Shown: one piece after another, positions 13,018 to 19,356 of the stretch
How the letters are laid out: each line of letters opens with the position of its first letter
Numbering within the stretch: position 1 is the first letter of the stretch
Assembly (NCBI GenBank): GCA_900551355.1
Contig: URVR01000009.1
Location: 1 to 19,356, forward strand
Source of the DNA: an uncultured Eubacteriales bacterium
Lineage (GTDB): Bacteria; Bacillota; Clostridia; Oscillospirales; Oscillospiraceae
Reading direction: 5' to 3'
DNA: 19,356 bases
The notes under the pieces: model-generated
Told to the model about the DNA's origin: nothing
The model's database searches: none
Seen by the model: the letters and a program-made list of their open reading frames with translations, nothing else
Translations under genes and position numbers: made by a program

Positions 13018-13491
13018 ATGGCCAAGAACAACTACCGCATGAACGTGAACCAGTACGCCAATCAGGAGGAGAACATCCGCAAGGCAAAGGGCAACCCCAA
13101 CAAGAACGTCCACCACAAGAAGAAAAACAGCAACTACGGCGGCTACACCACCGGCAGCTACATGGCCCAGAAGATCATGGACAAGGCCAATCAGCAGGAG
13201 CGCGTCAAGCTGCCCACCTGGCTGAAGGTCTGGCTGGGCGTACTGTTCGCCGCCGTCATCGTGGTGCTGATCCTGCGCCTGACGGTGTACAAGGACAGCA
13301 TCCTGCTCAACAGCCTGTCGTCCCTGCTGCTGGGCATCGCCTGCCTGTCCCTGTTCTACATCCGCCGCTTCAAGCACACGAAAAAGGACAGCGGCCTGTA
13401 CAAGGCCGTCACCGTGATCCTGACCCTCTGCGGCGTCGTCTACACGTTCATGGGCGCGGTGGGTCTGCTGACGCTGGCCGGTATCCTGTAA
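13018..13491 (+). CDS. Three-helix membrane protein of unknown function
   Basis: 157 aa; I do not recognise the family. The first ~65 residues are hydrophilic, rich in Asn, Lys, Gln and Tyr, and strongly basic (HHKKKN at 32-37). The rest contains three likely transmembrane helices at about 68-90, 95-115 and 127-155, separated by short loops, one of them basic (RRFKHTKK at 116-123). There are no catalytic motifs and no signal peptide cleavage site. The start is secure: AAGGAG lies 8 bases upstream and the ATG is 3 bases after the cinA stop, so it is the last gene of the operon. By charge, the long basic N-terminus would face the cytoplasm. No clear terminator follows; transcription may continue into the ileS leader. 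Confidence 0.85.
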   Translation: MAKNNYRMNVNQYANQEENIRKAKGNPNKNVHHKKKNSNYGGYTTGSYMAQKIMDKANQQERVKLPTWLKVWLGVLFAAVIVVLILRLTVYKDSILLNSLSSLLLGIACLSLFYIRRFKHTKKDSGLYKAVTVILTLCGVVYTFMGAVGLLTLAGIL

Positions 13492-13519
13492 AAAATCGGG
13501 TTTTTCGGCAAAATTGCCA

Positions 13520-13555
13520 TTGACAAGGGCAGTTTTTGTGAGTATAGTAGCGTTA
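13520..13555 (+). promoter_or_regulatory. Promoter of the T-box/ileS unit
   Basis: TTGACA (13520-13525), 17-base spacer, TATAGT (13543-13548), with a start expected near 13555. This gives a leader of about 327 nt, the right size for a T-box. Confidence 0.88.
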
Positions 13556-13845
13556 TCTCAAGGAAACACCGTATAACTGCGATGAAGGAGACGCGCCCCG
13601 CCTCCCTGCCGCGCAAAGAGAGCCGCCGTTTGGTGCAAGGCGGACGGGCAGCCGGTCTGGGGTATCACTCCTGAGCATCCGCCTGATGGCCCTGCGGGCC
13701 GGTAAGCGCGGACGGCGGCGGGCCGTTATCTCCCCGTACCCACGGCTGGTGGGACCGAGCGGCCGCAGATGCGGCAACGAGAGTGGTACCGCAGAGGATG
13801 CTTTCACGCGCCTTTGTCTCTTAGGAGGCAAAGGCGCTTTTTATT
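13555..13845 (+). promoter_or_regulatory. T-box riboswitch, isoleucine-specific
   Basis: The leader senses uncharged tRNA-Ile and permits ileS transcription. Landmarks seen: GATGAAGGAGACGCG at the base of stem I; AAAGAGAGC and TTGGTGCAAGGC of the distal stem I loops; a specifier loop reading GGTATCACTCC with the Ile codon ATC at 13664-13666; and the T-box core GAGTGGTACCGC (13781-13792). In that core TGGT (13784-13787) would pair with the tRNA 3' end ACCA; the T opposite the discriminator base fits A73 of tRNA-Ile. A terminator follows at 13808-13842. Its 5' arm lies in the region needed for the antiterminator helix, as in other T-boxes. Confidence 0.95.
13808..13842 (+). terminator. T-box-controlled terminator
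   Basis: GCGCCTTTG (13808-13816) pairs with CAAAGGCGC (13829-13837), followed by five T. It lies 40 bases before the ileS start and is the regulated attenuator of the T-box. Confidence 0.92.
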
Positions 13846-13881
13846 TTGTCATCTTAAAAATTCAGATAAAGGAGAAGCAAC

Positions 13882-16653
13882 ATGGAGTACAAAAAGACAC
13901 TGAATATGCCCAAGAGCGGCTTTCCCATGCGGGCCGGCCTGCCCAAGCGCGAGCCGGACATGCTGAAGCACTGGGAGGAGATCGACCTCTACAACGAGCT
14001 TCTGAAAAAGAACGAGGGCAAGCCCCTGTTCTCCCTGCACGACGGCCCTCCGTTCTCCAACGGCGCGCTGCACATGGGCCACGCCCTCAACAAGTCCCTG
14101 AAGGACTTCATCACCCGTATGTACGCCATGCGGGGCTACTACACCCCCTATATCCCCGGCTGGGACAACCACGGCATGCCCATCGAGTCCGCCATCATCA
14201 AGCAGAACAAGCTGAACCACAAGGCCATGAGCGTGGCGGACTTCCGCACCGCCTGCCATGAGTTCGCCGACCACTATATCGACGTCCAGCGCGAGGGCTT
14301 CAAGCGCATGGGCGTGGTGGGCGACTGGGAGCACCCCTACAAGACCATGGACCCCGGCTTTGAGGCACAGGAGGTCCGGGTGTTCGGCAGCATGTACCGC
14401 AACGGCCACATCTACAAGGGTCTCAAGCCCGTGTACTGGTGCCCCCACGACGAGACGGCGCTGGCTGAGGCGGAGATCGAGTACAAGGACGATCCCTGCA
14501 CCACCGTCTACGTCAAGTTCCCCATCCACGACGATCTGGGCAAGCTGCCCCATCTGGACCACAGCAAGCTGTACTTCGTGATCTGGACCACCACCGTCTG
14601 GACGCTGCCCGGCAACCTGGCCATCGCCCTGCACCCCGACGAGAGCTACGCCATTGTCAAGCCCGACTACAGCGACGAGATGTATATCGTGGCCGAGGCG
14701 CTGGCCGAGAAGGTCATGGGCATCGGCGGCTTCACCGGTTACTCCATCGTGGAGACCCACCCCGGCTCCTTCTTCGAGAACATGCTGGCCGACCATCCCT
14801 TCCTGCCCAAGACCTCCCGTCTGGTGCTGGCGGACTACGTCACCATGGACTCCGGTACCGGCTGCGTCCACACCGCCCCCGGCTTCGGCGCCGACGACTA
14901 TGTCACCTGCAAGCGCTACGGCATGGACATGGTGGTGCCCGTGGACGACCAGGGCAAGCACACCGCCTACGCCGGCAAGTACGAGGGCATGACCACCGAC
15001 GAGTCCAACCCCGTGATCCTGCAGGATATGAAGGACAACGGTTCCCTGTTCGCCAGCGAGGAGATCGTCCACAGCTACCCCCACTGCTGGCGCTGCAAGC
15101 AGCCCATCATCTTCCGCGCCACCCCCCAGTGGTTCTGCTCCGTGGACTCCTTCAAGGATGACGCCATCGCCGCCTGCGAGGACGTGCGCTGGGTGCCCTC
15201 CTGGGGCAAGGACCGCATGCGCTCCATGATCCTGGAGCGCACCGACTGGTGCATCAGCCGCCAGCGCCGCTGGGGTCTGCCCATCCCCGTGTTCTACTGC
15301 AAGGACTGCGGCAAGCCCGTCTGCACGGAGGAGAGCATCGAGGCCGTGGCGAACCTGTTCGAGGAGAAGGGCTCCAACGCCTGGTTCGATATGGACGCCG
15401 CCGACATCCTGCCCAAGGGCTTCACCTGCCCCCACTGCGGCAAGGCCGCCGGCTTCGAGAAGGAGACCGACACGCTGGACGGCTGGTTCGACTCCGGCTC
15501 CACCCATTTCGCTGCCATGGAACGCGACCAGCACTTCTGGCCCGCCACCATGTATATCGAAGGTCTTGACCAGTATCGCGGCTGGTTCCAGTCCTCCCTG
15601 CTGGTGGCGGTGGGTGCGCTGGGCCGCGGCGCCCCGTTCAAGGAGTGCGTCACCCACGGCTGGACCGTGGACGGCGAGGGCAAGGCCATGCACAAGTCCC
15701 TGGGCAACGGCATGGACCCCGCCGAGATCTTTGAAAAGTACGGCGCCGACCTGCTGCGCCTGTGGGCCGGCAGCGCCGACTACCATGTGGACGTCCGCTG
15801 CTCCGACGAGATCTTCAAGCAGCTGAGCCAGAACTATCTGAAGTTCCGCAACACCTGCAAGTTCTGCCTGGACAATCTGGTGAACTTCGACCCCGACCAT
15901 CTGGTGCAGCCCGACGAGATGCTGCCGCTGGACAAGTGGGCCGTCACCCGCCTGAACAGCCTCATCGAGAAGGTGTTCGCCGCCTACGACAACTACGAGT
16001 TCCATGTGGTGTCCCACATGGTCAACGACTTCTGCGTGGTGGACCTCAGCTCCTTCTACTTCGACATCATCAAGGATCGCCTGTACTGCGGCGAGGAGAA
16101 CGGTCTGGAGCGCCGCAGCGCCCAGACGGCCGTCTGGATGATCCTGGACGCCATGACCCGCCTGTTCGCTCCCATCCTGGCCTTCACCTGCGACGAGGTG
16201 TGGCTGGCCATGCCCCACCGCACCCAGGATGATGCCCGCAACGTCCTGTTCAACGAGATGGTGCAGCCCTACGCCGCCTACGCCCTCAGCGAGGACGAGA
16301 TGGCCAAGTGGGCCCGCATCGCCGCCCTGCGCACCGCCGTTAACGGCGCGCTGGAGCAGGCCCGTGCCGACAAGACCATCGGCAAGAGCCTGGAGGCCGA
16401 GGTGGACCTGACCGTCACCGCCGAGGACGCCTTCCTGGCGGATATGGACGCCGCCGCGCTGGCCGATATTCTCATCGTCTCCCAGGTCCGGGTGGACGTG
16501 GGCGCGGAGCAGGCCGTGGCCGTCCGCCCCGCCAACGGCGCCAAGTGCCTGCGCTGCTGGAAGGTACTGCCCACCGTGGGCAGCGACGCCGGTCACCCCG
16601 ACCTCTGCCCCCGCTGCGCCGCCGTGGTGAAAAAGCTTCCCGTCATCGAATAA
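13882..16653 (+). CDS. ileS: Isoleucyl-tRNA synthetase
   Basis: 923-aa class I aminoacyl-tRNA synthetase charging tRNA-Ile, cytosolic. Visible are the HIGH motif as HMGH (64-67) in DGPPFSNGALHMGHALNKS, the editing (CP1) domain with TTTVWTLPGNLA and GTGCVHTAPGFGADD, and the second core half with WCISRQRRWGLPIPVF and DGWFDSGSTHFA. The KMSKS loop reads AMHKS (602-606) in GEGKAMHKSLGNG, a variant I believe is common in clostridial bacterial-type IleS. An anticodon-binding helical domain follows, then a C-terminal zinc finger with Cys889, Cys892, Cys909 and Cys912. Length is normal for the bacterial type. AAAGGAGAAGCAAC places an AAGGAG 7 bases before the ATG. Expression is controlled by the upstream isoleucine T-box, which independently confirms the amino-acid specificity. 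It ends at a convergent terminator. Confidence 0.98.
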   Translation: MEYKKTLNMPKSGFPMRAGLPKREPDMLKHWEEIDLYNELLKKNEGKPLFSLHDGPPFSNGALHMGHALNKSLKDFITRMYAMRGYYTPYIPGWDNHGMPIESAIIKQNKLNHKAMSVADFRTACHEFADHYIDVQREGFKRMGVVGDWEHPYKTMDPGFEAQEVRVFGSMYRNGHIYKGLKPVYWCPHDETALAEAEIEYKDDPCTTVYVKFPIHDDLGKLPHLDHSKLYFVIWTTTVWTLPGNLAIALHPDESYAIVKPDYSDEMYIVAEALAEKVMGIGGFTGYSIVETHPGSFFENMLADHPFLPKTSRLVLADYVTMDSGTGCVHTAPGFGADDYVTCKRYGMDMVVPVDDQGKHTAYAGKYEGMTTDESNPVILQDMKDNGSLFASEEIVHSYPHCWRCKQPIIFRATPQWFCSVDSFKDDAIAACEDVRWVPSWGKDRMRSMILERTDWCISRQRRWGLPIPVFYCKDCGKPVCTEESIEAVANLFEEKGSNAWFDMDAADILPKGFTCPHCGKAAGFEKETDTLDGWFDSGSTHFAAMERDQHFWPATMYIEGLDQYRGWFQSSLLVAVGALGRGAPFKECVTHGWTVDGEGKAMHKSLGNGMDPAEIFEKYGADLLRLWAGSADYHVDVRCSDEIFKQLSQNYLKFRNTCKFCLDNLVNFDPDHLVQPDEMLPLDKWAVTRLNSLIEKVFAAYDNYEFHVVSHMVNDFCVVDLSSFYFDIIKDRLYCGEENGLERRSAQTAVWMILDAMTRLFAPILAFTCDEVWLAMPHRTQDDARNVLFNEMVQPYAAYALSEDEMAKWARIAALRTAVNGALEQARADKTIGKSLEAEVDLTVTAEDAFLADMDAAALADILIVSQVRVDVGAEQAVAVRPANGAKCLRCWKVLPTVGSDAGHPDLCPRCAAVVKKLPVIE

Positions 16654-16662
16654 GCGTATTAG

Positions 16663-16698
16663 AAAAGGGAGGACACGCTCTGCGTGTCCTCCCTTTTT
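16663..16698. terminator. Bidirectional terminator between ileS and rluD
   Basis: Perfect 16-bp stem (16663-16678 with 16682-16697), 3-base loop, T run 16694-16698 on + and TTTT on -. It sits 9 bases after the ileS stop and 5 bases after the end of the - strand pseudouridine synthase gene. Confidence 0.92.
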
Positions 16699-16703
16699 AC
16701 GCT

Positions 16704-17618
16704 TTATGCCTTATTTTCCAGCTTCCGAAGCTGCGCCCGGAACTCCTCCGGCAGCGGACAGTGCAGCTCCACCACCTCCCCGGTGCGGGGGTGGATGAAC
16801 CGCAGCCCCACCGCGTGGAGGCACTGTCCCGTCAGACCCGGCACCGGCTTCTTTGCGCCGTACACCGTGTCCCCCAGAATAGGGTGGCCGATATAGGCCA
16901 TGTGTACCCGGATCTGGTGGGTGCGCCCCGTCTCCAGACGGCACCGCACATGGGTCACACCCGGATACCGGGCGATGACCTCCCAGTGGGTCACGGCGGG
17001 CCGTCCCCCGGCGGCCACCGCCATCTTCTTCCGATCCGACGGGTGCCGTCCGATGGGCGCGTCCACCGTGCCGCTGTCCTCCTTCAGGTTGCCCACCACC
17101 AGACACTCATACGTCCGCGCCAGCGTGTGGTCGCTGAGCTGGGCGCTGAGCCCCAGATGGGCGGCGTCGTTCTTGGCGGCGATGATGAGACCGCTGGTGT
17201 CCCGGTCGATGCGGTGAACGATGCCGGGACGCTTCTCCCCGCCGATGCCGGACAGCGACGACCCGCAGTGGTGGAGCAGGGCGTTGACCAGCGTACCGTC
17301 CGGGTGTCCCGGCGCGGGATGCACCACCAGTCCCGCCGGTTTGTTGACCACGATGACGTCCGCGTCCTCGTACACCACGTCCAGCGGGATATCCTGCGCC
17401 GTCAGCGCCGTGTCCCGCACCTCCGGCACGTCCACCGTCACCGCTTCGCCGCCGGTGATGCGGCAGCTCTTGGCGGCAGGCTTGCCGTCCACGGATACCC
17501 GCCCCTCCTCGATGTACCGCGCCGCCTGCGAGCGGGTCAGGCCGTTGGCGCGGGAGGCCACAAAGGCGTCCAGCCGCGTCCCGGCGTCCTCCGCCTCAGC
17601 TTTCAGATGCAGCGTCAT
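16704..17618 (-). CDS. RluA/RluD family 23S rRNA pseudouridine synthase
   Basis: Predicted 304-aa cytosolic enzyme isomerising uridine to pseudouridine, in this family usually in the large-subunit rRNA. An N-terminal S4 RNA-binding domain (about 14-75: RLDAFVASRANGLTRSQAAR, then GRVSVDG) precedes the catalytic domain. That domain has DVIVVNKPAGLVVHPAPGH, HRIDRDTSG (135-143, catalytic Asp138), RTYECLVVG and ETGRTHQIRVHM. Order and length match RluD (YlyB of Bacillus), which is also found beside lspA there; exact target uridines cannot be read off. Start: ATG 17616-17618 with AAGGAG 7 bases upstream, lying inside the end of lspA. The genes overlap by 23 bases, so translation is probably coupled. 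The longer open frame upstream is lspA read out of frame. Confidence 0.93.
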   Translation of the reverse strand: MTLHLKAEAEDAGTRLDAFVASRANGLTRSQAARYIEEGRVSVDGKPAAKSCRITGGEAVTVDVPEVRDTALTAQDIPLDVVYEDADVIVVNKPAGLVVHPAPGHPDGTLVNALLHHCGSSLSGIGGEKRPGIVHRIDRDTSGLIIAAKNDAAHLGLSAQLSDHTLARTYECLVVGNLKEDSGTVDAPIGRHPSDRKKMAVAAGGRPAVTHWEVIARYPGVTHVRCRLETGRTHQIRVHMAYIGHPILGDTVYGAKKPVPGLTGQCLHAVGLRFIHPRTGEVVELHCPLPEEFRAQLRKLENKA

Positions 17619-18081
17619 CCTTCGGCTCCTTCTTGTCGTACTTGTCGTAGAACCACAGGTAGTACACGGCGCCCAGCACCACGCCGATGACCACAAAGCA
17701 GTCCGCCAGATTGAAAATGGGGTAGTCGATAAACAGCAGGTCGAACATATCCACCACATACCCCCGGCACACCCGGTCGATGACGTTGCCGATACCGCCG
17801 CCCAGAATGAGCACCCCCGCCGTTACGCCCAGCGGATGGCGGACGATCCTTTTCACCAGCAGCCACGCCACCGCCAGCATCAGCACGATGGTGACGATGG
17901 CCAGCAGCCCGGTCTTGCCGGAAAAGCTGCTCCACGCCGCGCCGGTATTGTGCAGCCGCGTCAGCTGCATCACGCCGGGCAGCAGCGGCGCGGACTGCCC
18001 CACCTCCAGATGGGACACCACCCACCACTTCAAAAGCTGGTCGCCCGCCACGCAGGCCGCCAGCGCCACAATATACCACAT
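17596..18081 (-). CDS. lspA: Lipoprotein signal peptidase (signal peptidase II)
   Basis: 161-aa polytopic aspartyl protease of the inner membrane that cleaves signal peptides from diacylglyceryl-modified prolipoproteins; length is typical. Four hydrophobic helices are visible: about 1-22 with Asp14 in DQLLKW, 57-76, 85-100 and 122-145. Conserved motifs are NTGAAWS (45-51), GGGIGNVIDR (94-103) continuing to GYVVDMFD, and FNLAD (123-127). The aspartates in the last two motifs include the catalytic pair. The C-terminal tail is short and charged. Start: ATG 18079-18081, 7 bases after GGGAGG; the open frame extends 20 codons further upstream, but those overlap the promoter. It is the first gene of an operon with the pseudouridine synthase and is divergent from miaB. 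Confidence 0.95.
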   Translation of the reverse strand: MWYIVALAACVAGDQLLKWWVVSHLEVGQSAPLLPGVMQLTRLHNTGAAWSSFSGKTGLLAIVTIVLMLAVAWLLVKRIVRHPLGVTAGVLILGGGIGNVIDRVCRGYVVDMFDLLFIDYPIFNLADCFVVIGVVLGAVYYLWFYDKYDKKEPKDDAASES

Positions 18082-18105
18082 AGGGCATCCTCCCTGTTTT
18101 GGATT

Positions 18106-18141
18106 CTCCCCCATCATATCCCATTTGCCCGCCGTTTGCAA
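18106..18141 (-). promoter_or_regulatory. Promoter of lspA-rluD
   Basis: On the - strand: TTGCAA (18136-18141), 17-base spacer, TATGAT (18113-18118), with a start expected near 18106. The leader is about 25 nt. Confidence 0.75.
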
Positions 18142-18160
18142 CTTTTATTCCGCGACTTTC

Positions 18161-18196
18161 TTGTATTGCACGGCGCCGCGTGGTATAATAGAGTAT
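18161..18196 (+). promoter_or_regulatory. Promoter of miaB (extended -10)
   Basis: TTGTAT (18161-18166), 17-base spacer, and a perfect extended -10 TGGTATAAT (18181-18189). It is divergent from the lspA promoter, with -35 boxes 19 bases apart. The short leader holds a hairpin GCCCCG (18206-18211) / CGGGGC (18220-18225) just before the ribosome binding site. Confidence 0.8.
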
Positions 18197-18238
18197 TCAA
18201 ATATCGCCCCGCATCGACACGGGGCAGGGAGGCCCGAC

Positions 18239-19308
18239 TTGGATAGAAAACAGGTATTGATCCCGGAGGAGCAGACGCTCCGGCAGCGGGATTTTGAACG
18301 GAAAATAAAGGAGCTGCACGCCCAGCGGGGCAAGCCCGTCCGCGCGCTGGTGGACACCTTCGGCTGCCAGCAGAATGTGGCGGACAGCCAGCATATCATG
18401 GGTATGCTGGAGGCCATGGGCTGCACCTTCGTCACCGCCCCGGAGGAGGCGGATATCGTGGTGCTGAACACCTGCGCCATCCGCGACCACGCGGAAAAGC
18501 GGGTCTACGGCACGCTGGGCGCGCTGACCCATACGAAAAAGGCCAACCCGGAGCAGATCATCTGCCTGTGCGGCTGCATGGCCCAGCGCCCGGAGGTGGC
18601 GGAGAAGGTACGTCAGTCCTACCGCCATGTGGATCTGGTGTTCGGCCCTCAGGCGCTGTGGAAGTTCCCGGAGCTTTTATATCAGGTCTACACCCGCCGG
18701 GGCCGCGTGTTCTCCGTGGAGGACGAGCACGGCGCCATTGCCGAGGGTATGCCGGTGGTGCGGGAGGGCCGCACCCGGGCGTGGGTATCCATCATGTACG
18801 GCTGCAACAACTTCTGCTCCTACTGCATCGTCCCCTATGTGCGGGGCCGGGAGCGCAGCCGCGAGCCGGCGCGCATCATCGAGGAGGTGCGCCAGCTGGC
18901 CGCCGAGGGGTATAAGGAGATCACTCTGCTGGGGCAGAACGTCAACTCCTACGGCAAGGATCTGGATACGCCGTGGGACTTTGCCGACCTTTTAAGCGAG
19001 CTGGATAAGATCGAGGGGGACTATCTCCTCCGCTTCATGTCCTCCCAGCCCAAGGACGCCAGCTACAAGCTGTTTGACACCATGGCGCGCTGCAAGCACG
19101 TGGCCAAGCAGCTGCACCTGCCGGTGCAGTCCGGCTGCGACCGGGTGCTGCGGGCCATGAACCGGCCCTACGACCGGGCCAAATATCTGGATCTCATCAC
19201 CTACGCCCGGAGGGTCATGCCCGATTTGGTGCTGACCAGCGATGTGATCATCGGCTTCCCCGGCGAGACGGAGGCCGAGGCCATGGAGACGGTGGCGCTG
19301 GTGGAGGA
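18239..19308 (+). CDS. miaB: tRNA-2-methylthio-N6-dimethylallyladenosine synthase MiaB (3' truncated)
   Basis: Radical-SAM methylthiotransferase that adds a methylthio group to i6A37 of tRNAs reading UNN codons. About 356 of an expected 440-480 residues are present. The N-terminal UPF0004 domain has FGCQQNVADS (Cys43), LNTCAIRDHAEKRVYG (Cys79) and CGCMAQ (Cys113), ligands of the auxiliary [4Fe-4S] cluster. The radical-SAM motif is YGCNNFCSYC (Cys189, Cys193, Cys196), followed by VPYVRGRERSR, LLGQNVNSYG and LHLPVQSGCDRVLRAMNR. The C-terminal TRAM domain is missing because genomic sequence ends at 19308. The start is TTG at 18239, 6 bases after GGGAGG; no ATG occurs in frame before the conserved domain. 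The sequence after 19308 is sequencing adapter, so it gives no evidence that the gene is broken in the organism. Confidence 0.95.
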
Positions 19309-19356
19309 CTGTCTCTTATACACATCTGACGCTGCCGACGATCGCATAAGTGTAGA
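19309..19356 (+). other. Unremoved Illumina Nextera adapter with i5 index (artefact)
   Basis: Bases 19309-19327 are the Tn5 mosaic end CTGTCTCTTATACACATCT. Bases 19328-19341 (GACGCTGCCGACGA) complete the reverse complement of the Nextera read-1 transposase adapter. Bases 19342-19349 (TCGCATAA) are the reverse complement of index TTATGCGA, which I recall as S522 of the Nextera XT v2 set. Bases 19350-19356 (GTGTAGA) begin the reverse complement of the P5 primer. In the miaB frame it reads CLLYTSDAADDRISV. None of it is genomic. Confidence 0.98.

Noticed and set aside
13492..13520. Possible terminator after the cinA operon
   Set aside because: Only a 4-5 bp stem (GGCAA/TTGCC) and an A/T pairing are visible, with no T run after the stem.
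13849..16596. A 915-codon open frame on the - strand across ileS
   Set aside because: It has the same antisense artefact composition (Val, Gly, His, Leu-rich) with no domain; ileS is unmistakable on the other strand.
19309..19327. Tn5/IS50 mobile element end
   Set aside because: The 19-base mosaic end is followed by Nextera primer and index sequence and not by transposon DNA, so it is from library preparation.
19309..19356. A real novel C-terminus or frameshift in miaB
   Set aside because: The sequence is an exact sequencing adapter plus index, so the apparent change in reading is an assembly artefact.

Overview
This window is GC-rich chromosomal DNA from an anaerobic, low-redox Firmicute. 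The best fit is a gut clostridium of the Oscillospiraceae type (Flavonifractor/Lawsonibacter-like). The grounds are a single-chain pyruvate:ferredoxin oxidoreductase, a class B sortase, a corrinoid methyltransferase, a T-box-controlled ileS, strong GGAGG ribosome binding sites and a high-GC third codon position. The taxonomic placement is inference. Apart from one methyl-transfer locus the content is mostly housekeeping, and I see no phage, transposon, CRISPR array, tRNA or rRNA gene.

Left part (1-3500). The tail of an unidentified + strand gene ends at a terminator shared with a small membrane-protein gene on the - strand. Next come a - strand fusion of a UroD-type methyltransferase domain to a B12-binding corrinoid module, and a divergent + strand homocysteine S-methyltransferase. 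The short region between them (2107-2233) holds a textbook - strand promoter, a weaker + strand promoter facing it and two inverted repeats. Together the two proteins look like a split methionine-synthase-like methyl-transfer unit: an unknown methyl donor feeds the corrinoid, which could feed homocysteine. This is the most interesting biology here.

Middle left (3500-8986). A translationally coupled pair on the - strand encodes a class B sortase followed by a hotdog-fold thioesterase. A monocistronic nifJ-type PFOR gene follows, also on the - strand, with its own promoter, a Rex-like dyad over the -10 box, a structured leader of about 150 nt and a strong terminator.

Middle right (8987-16700). 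A + strand run contains yifB/comM, thiI, cinA and a small three-helix membrane protein, tightly spaced. Then comes a promoter and an isoleucine T-box riboswitch (specifier AUC) controlling ileS. ileS ends at a bidirectional terminator shared with rluD.

Right end (16700-19356). lspA and an overlapping rluD-type pseudouridine synthase form a - strand operon, divergent from miaB on the + strand. miaB is cut off by the end of the contig. The last 48 bases (19309-19356) are not genomic: they are an unremoved Illumina Nextera adapter with an i5 index, so the miaB C-terminus and its apparent last residues are artefactual.
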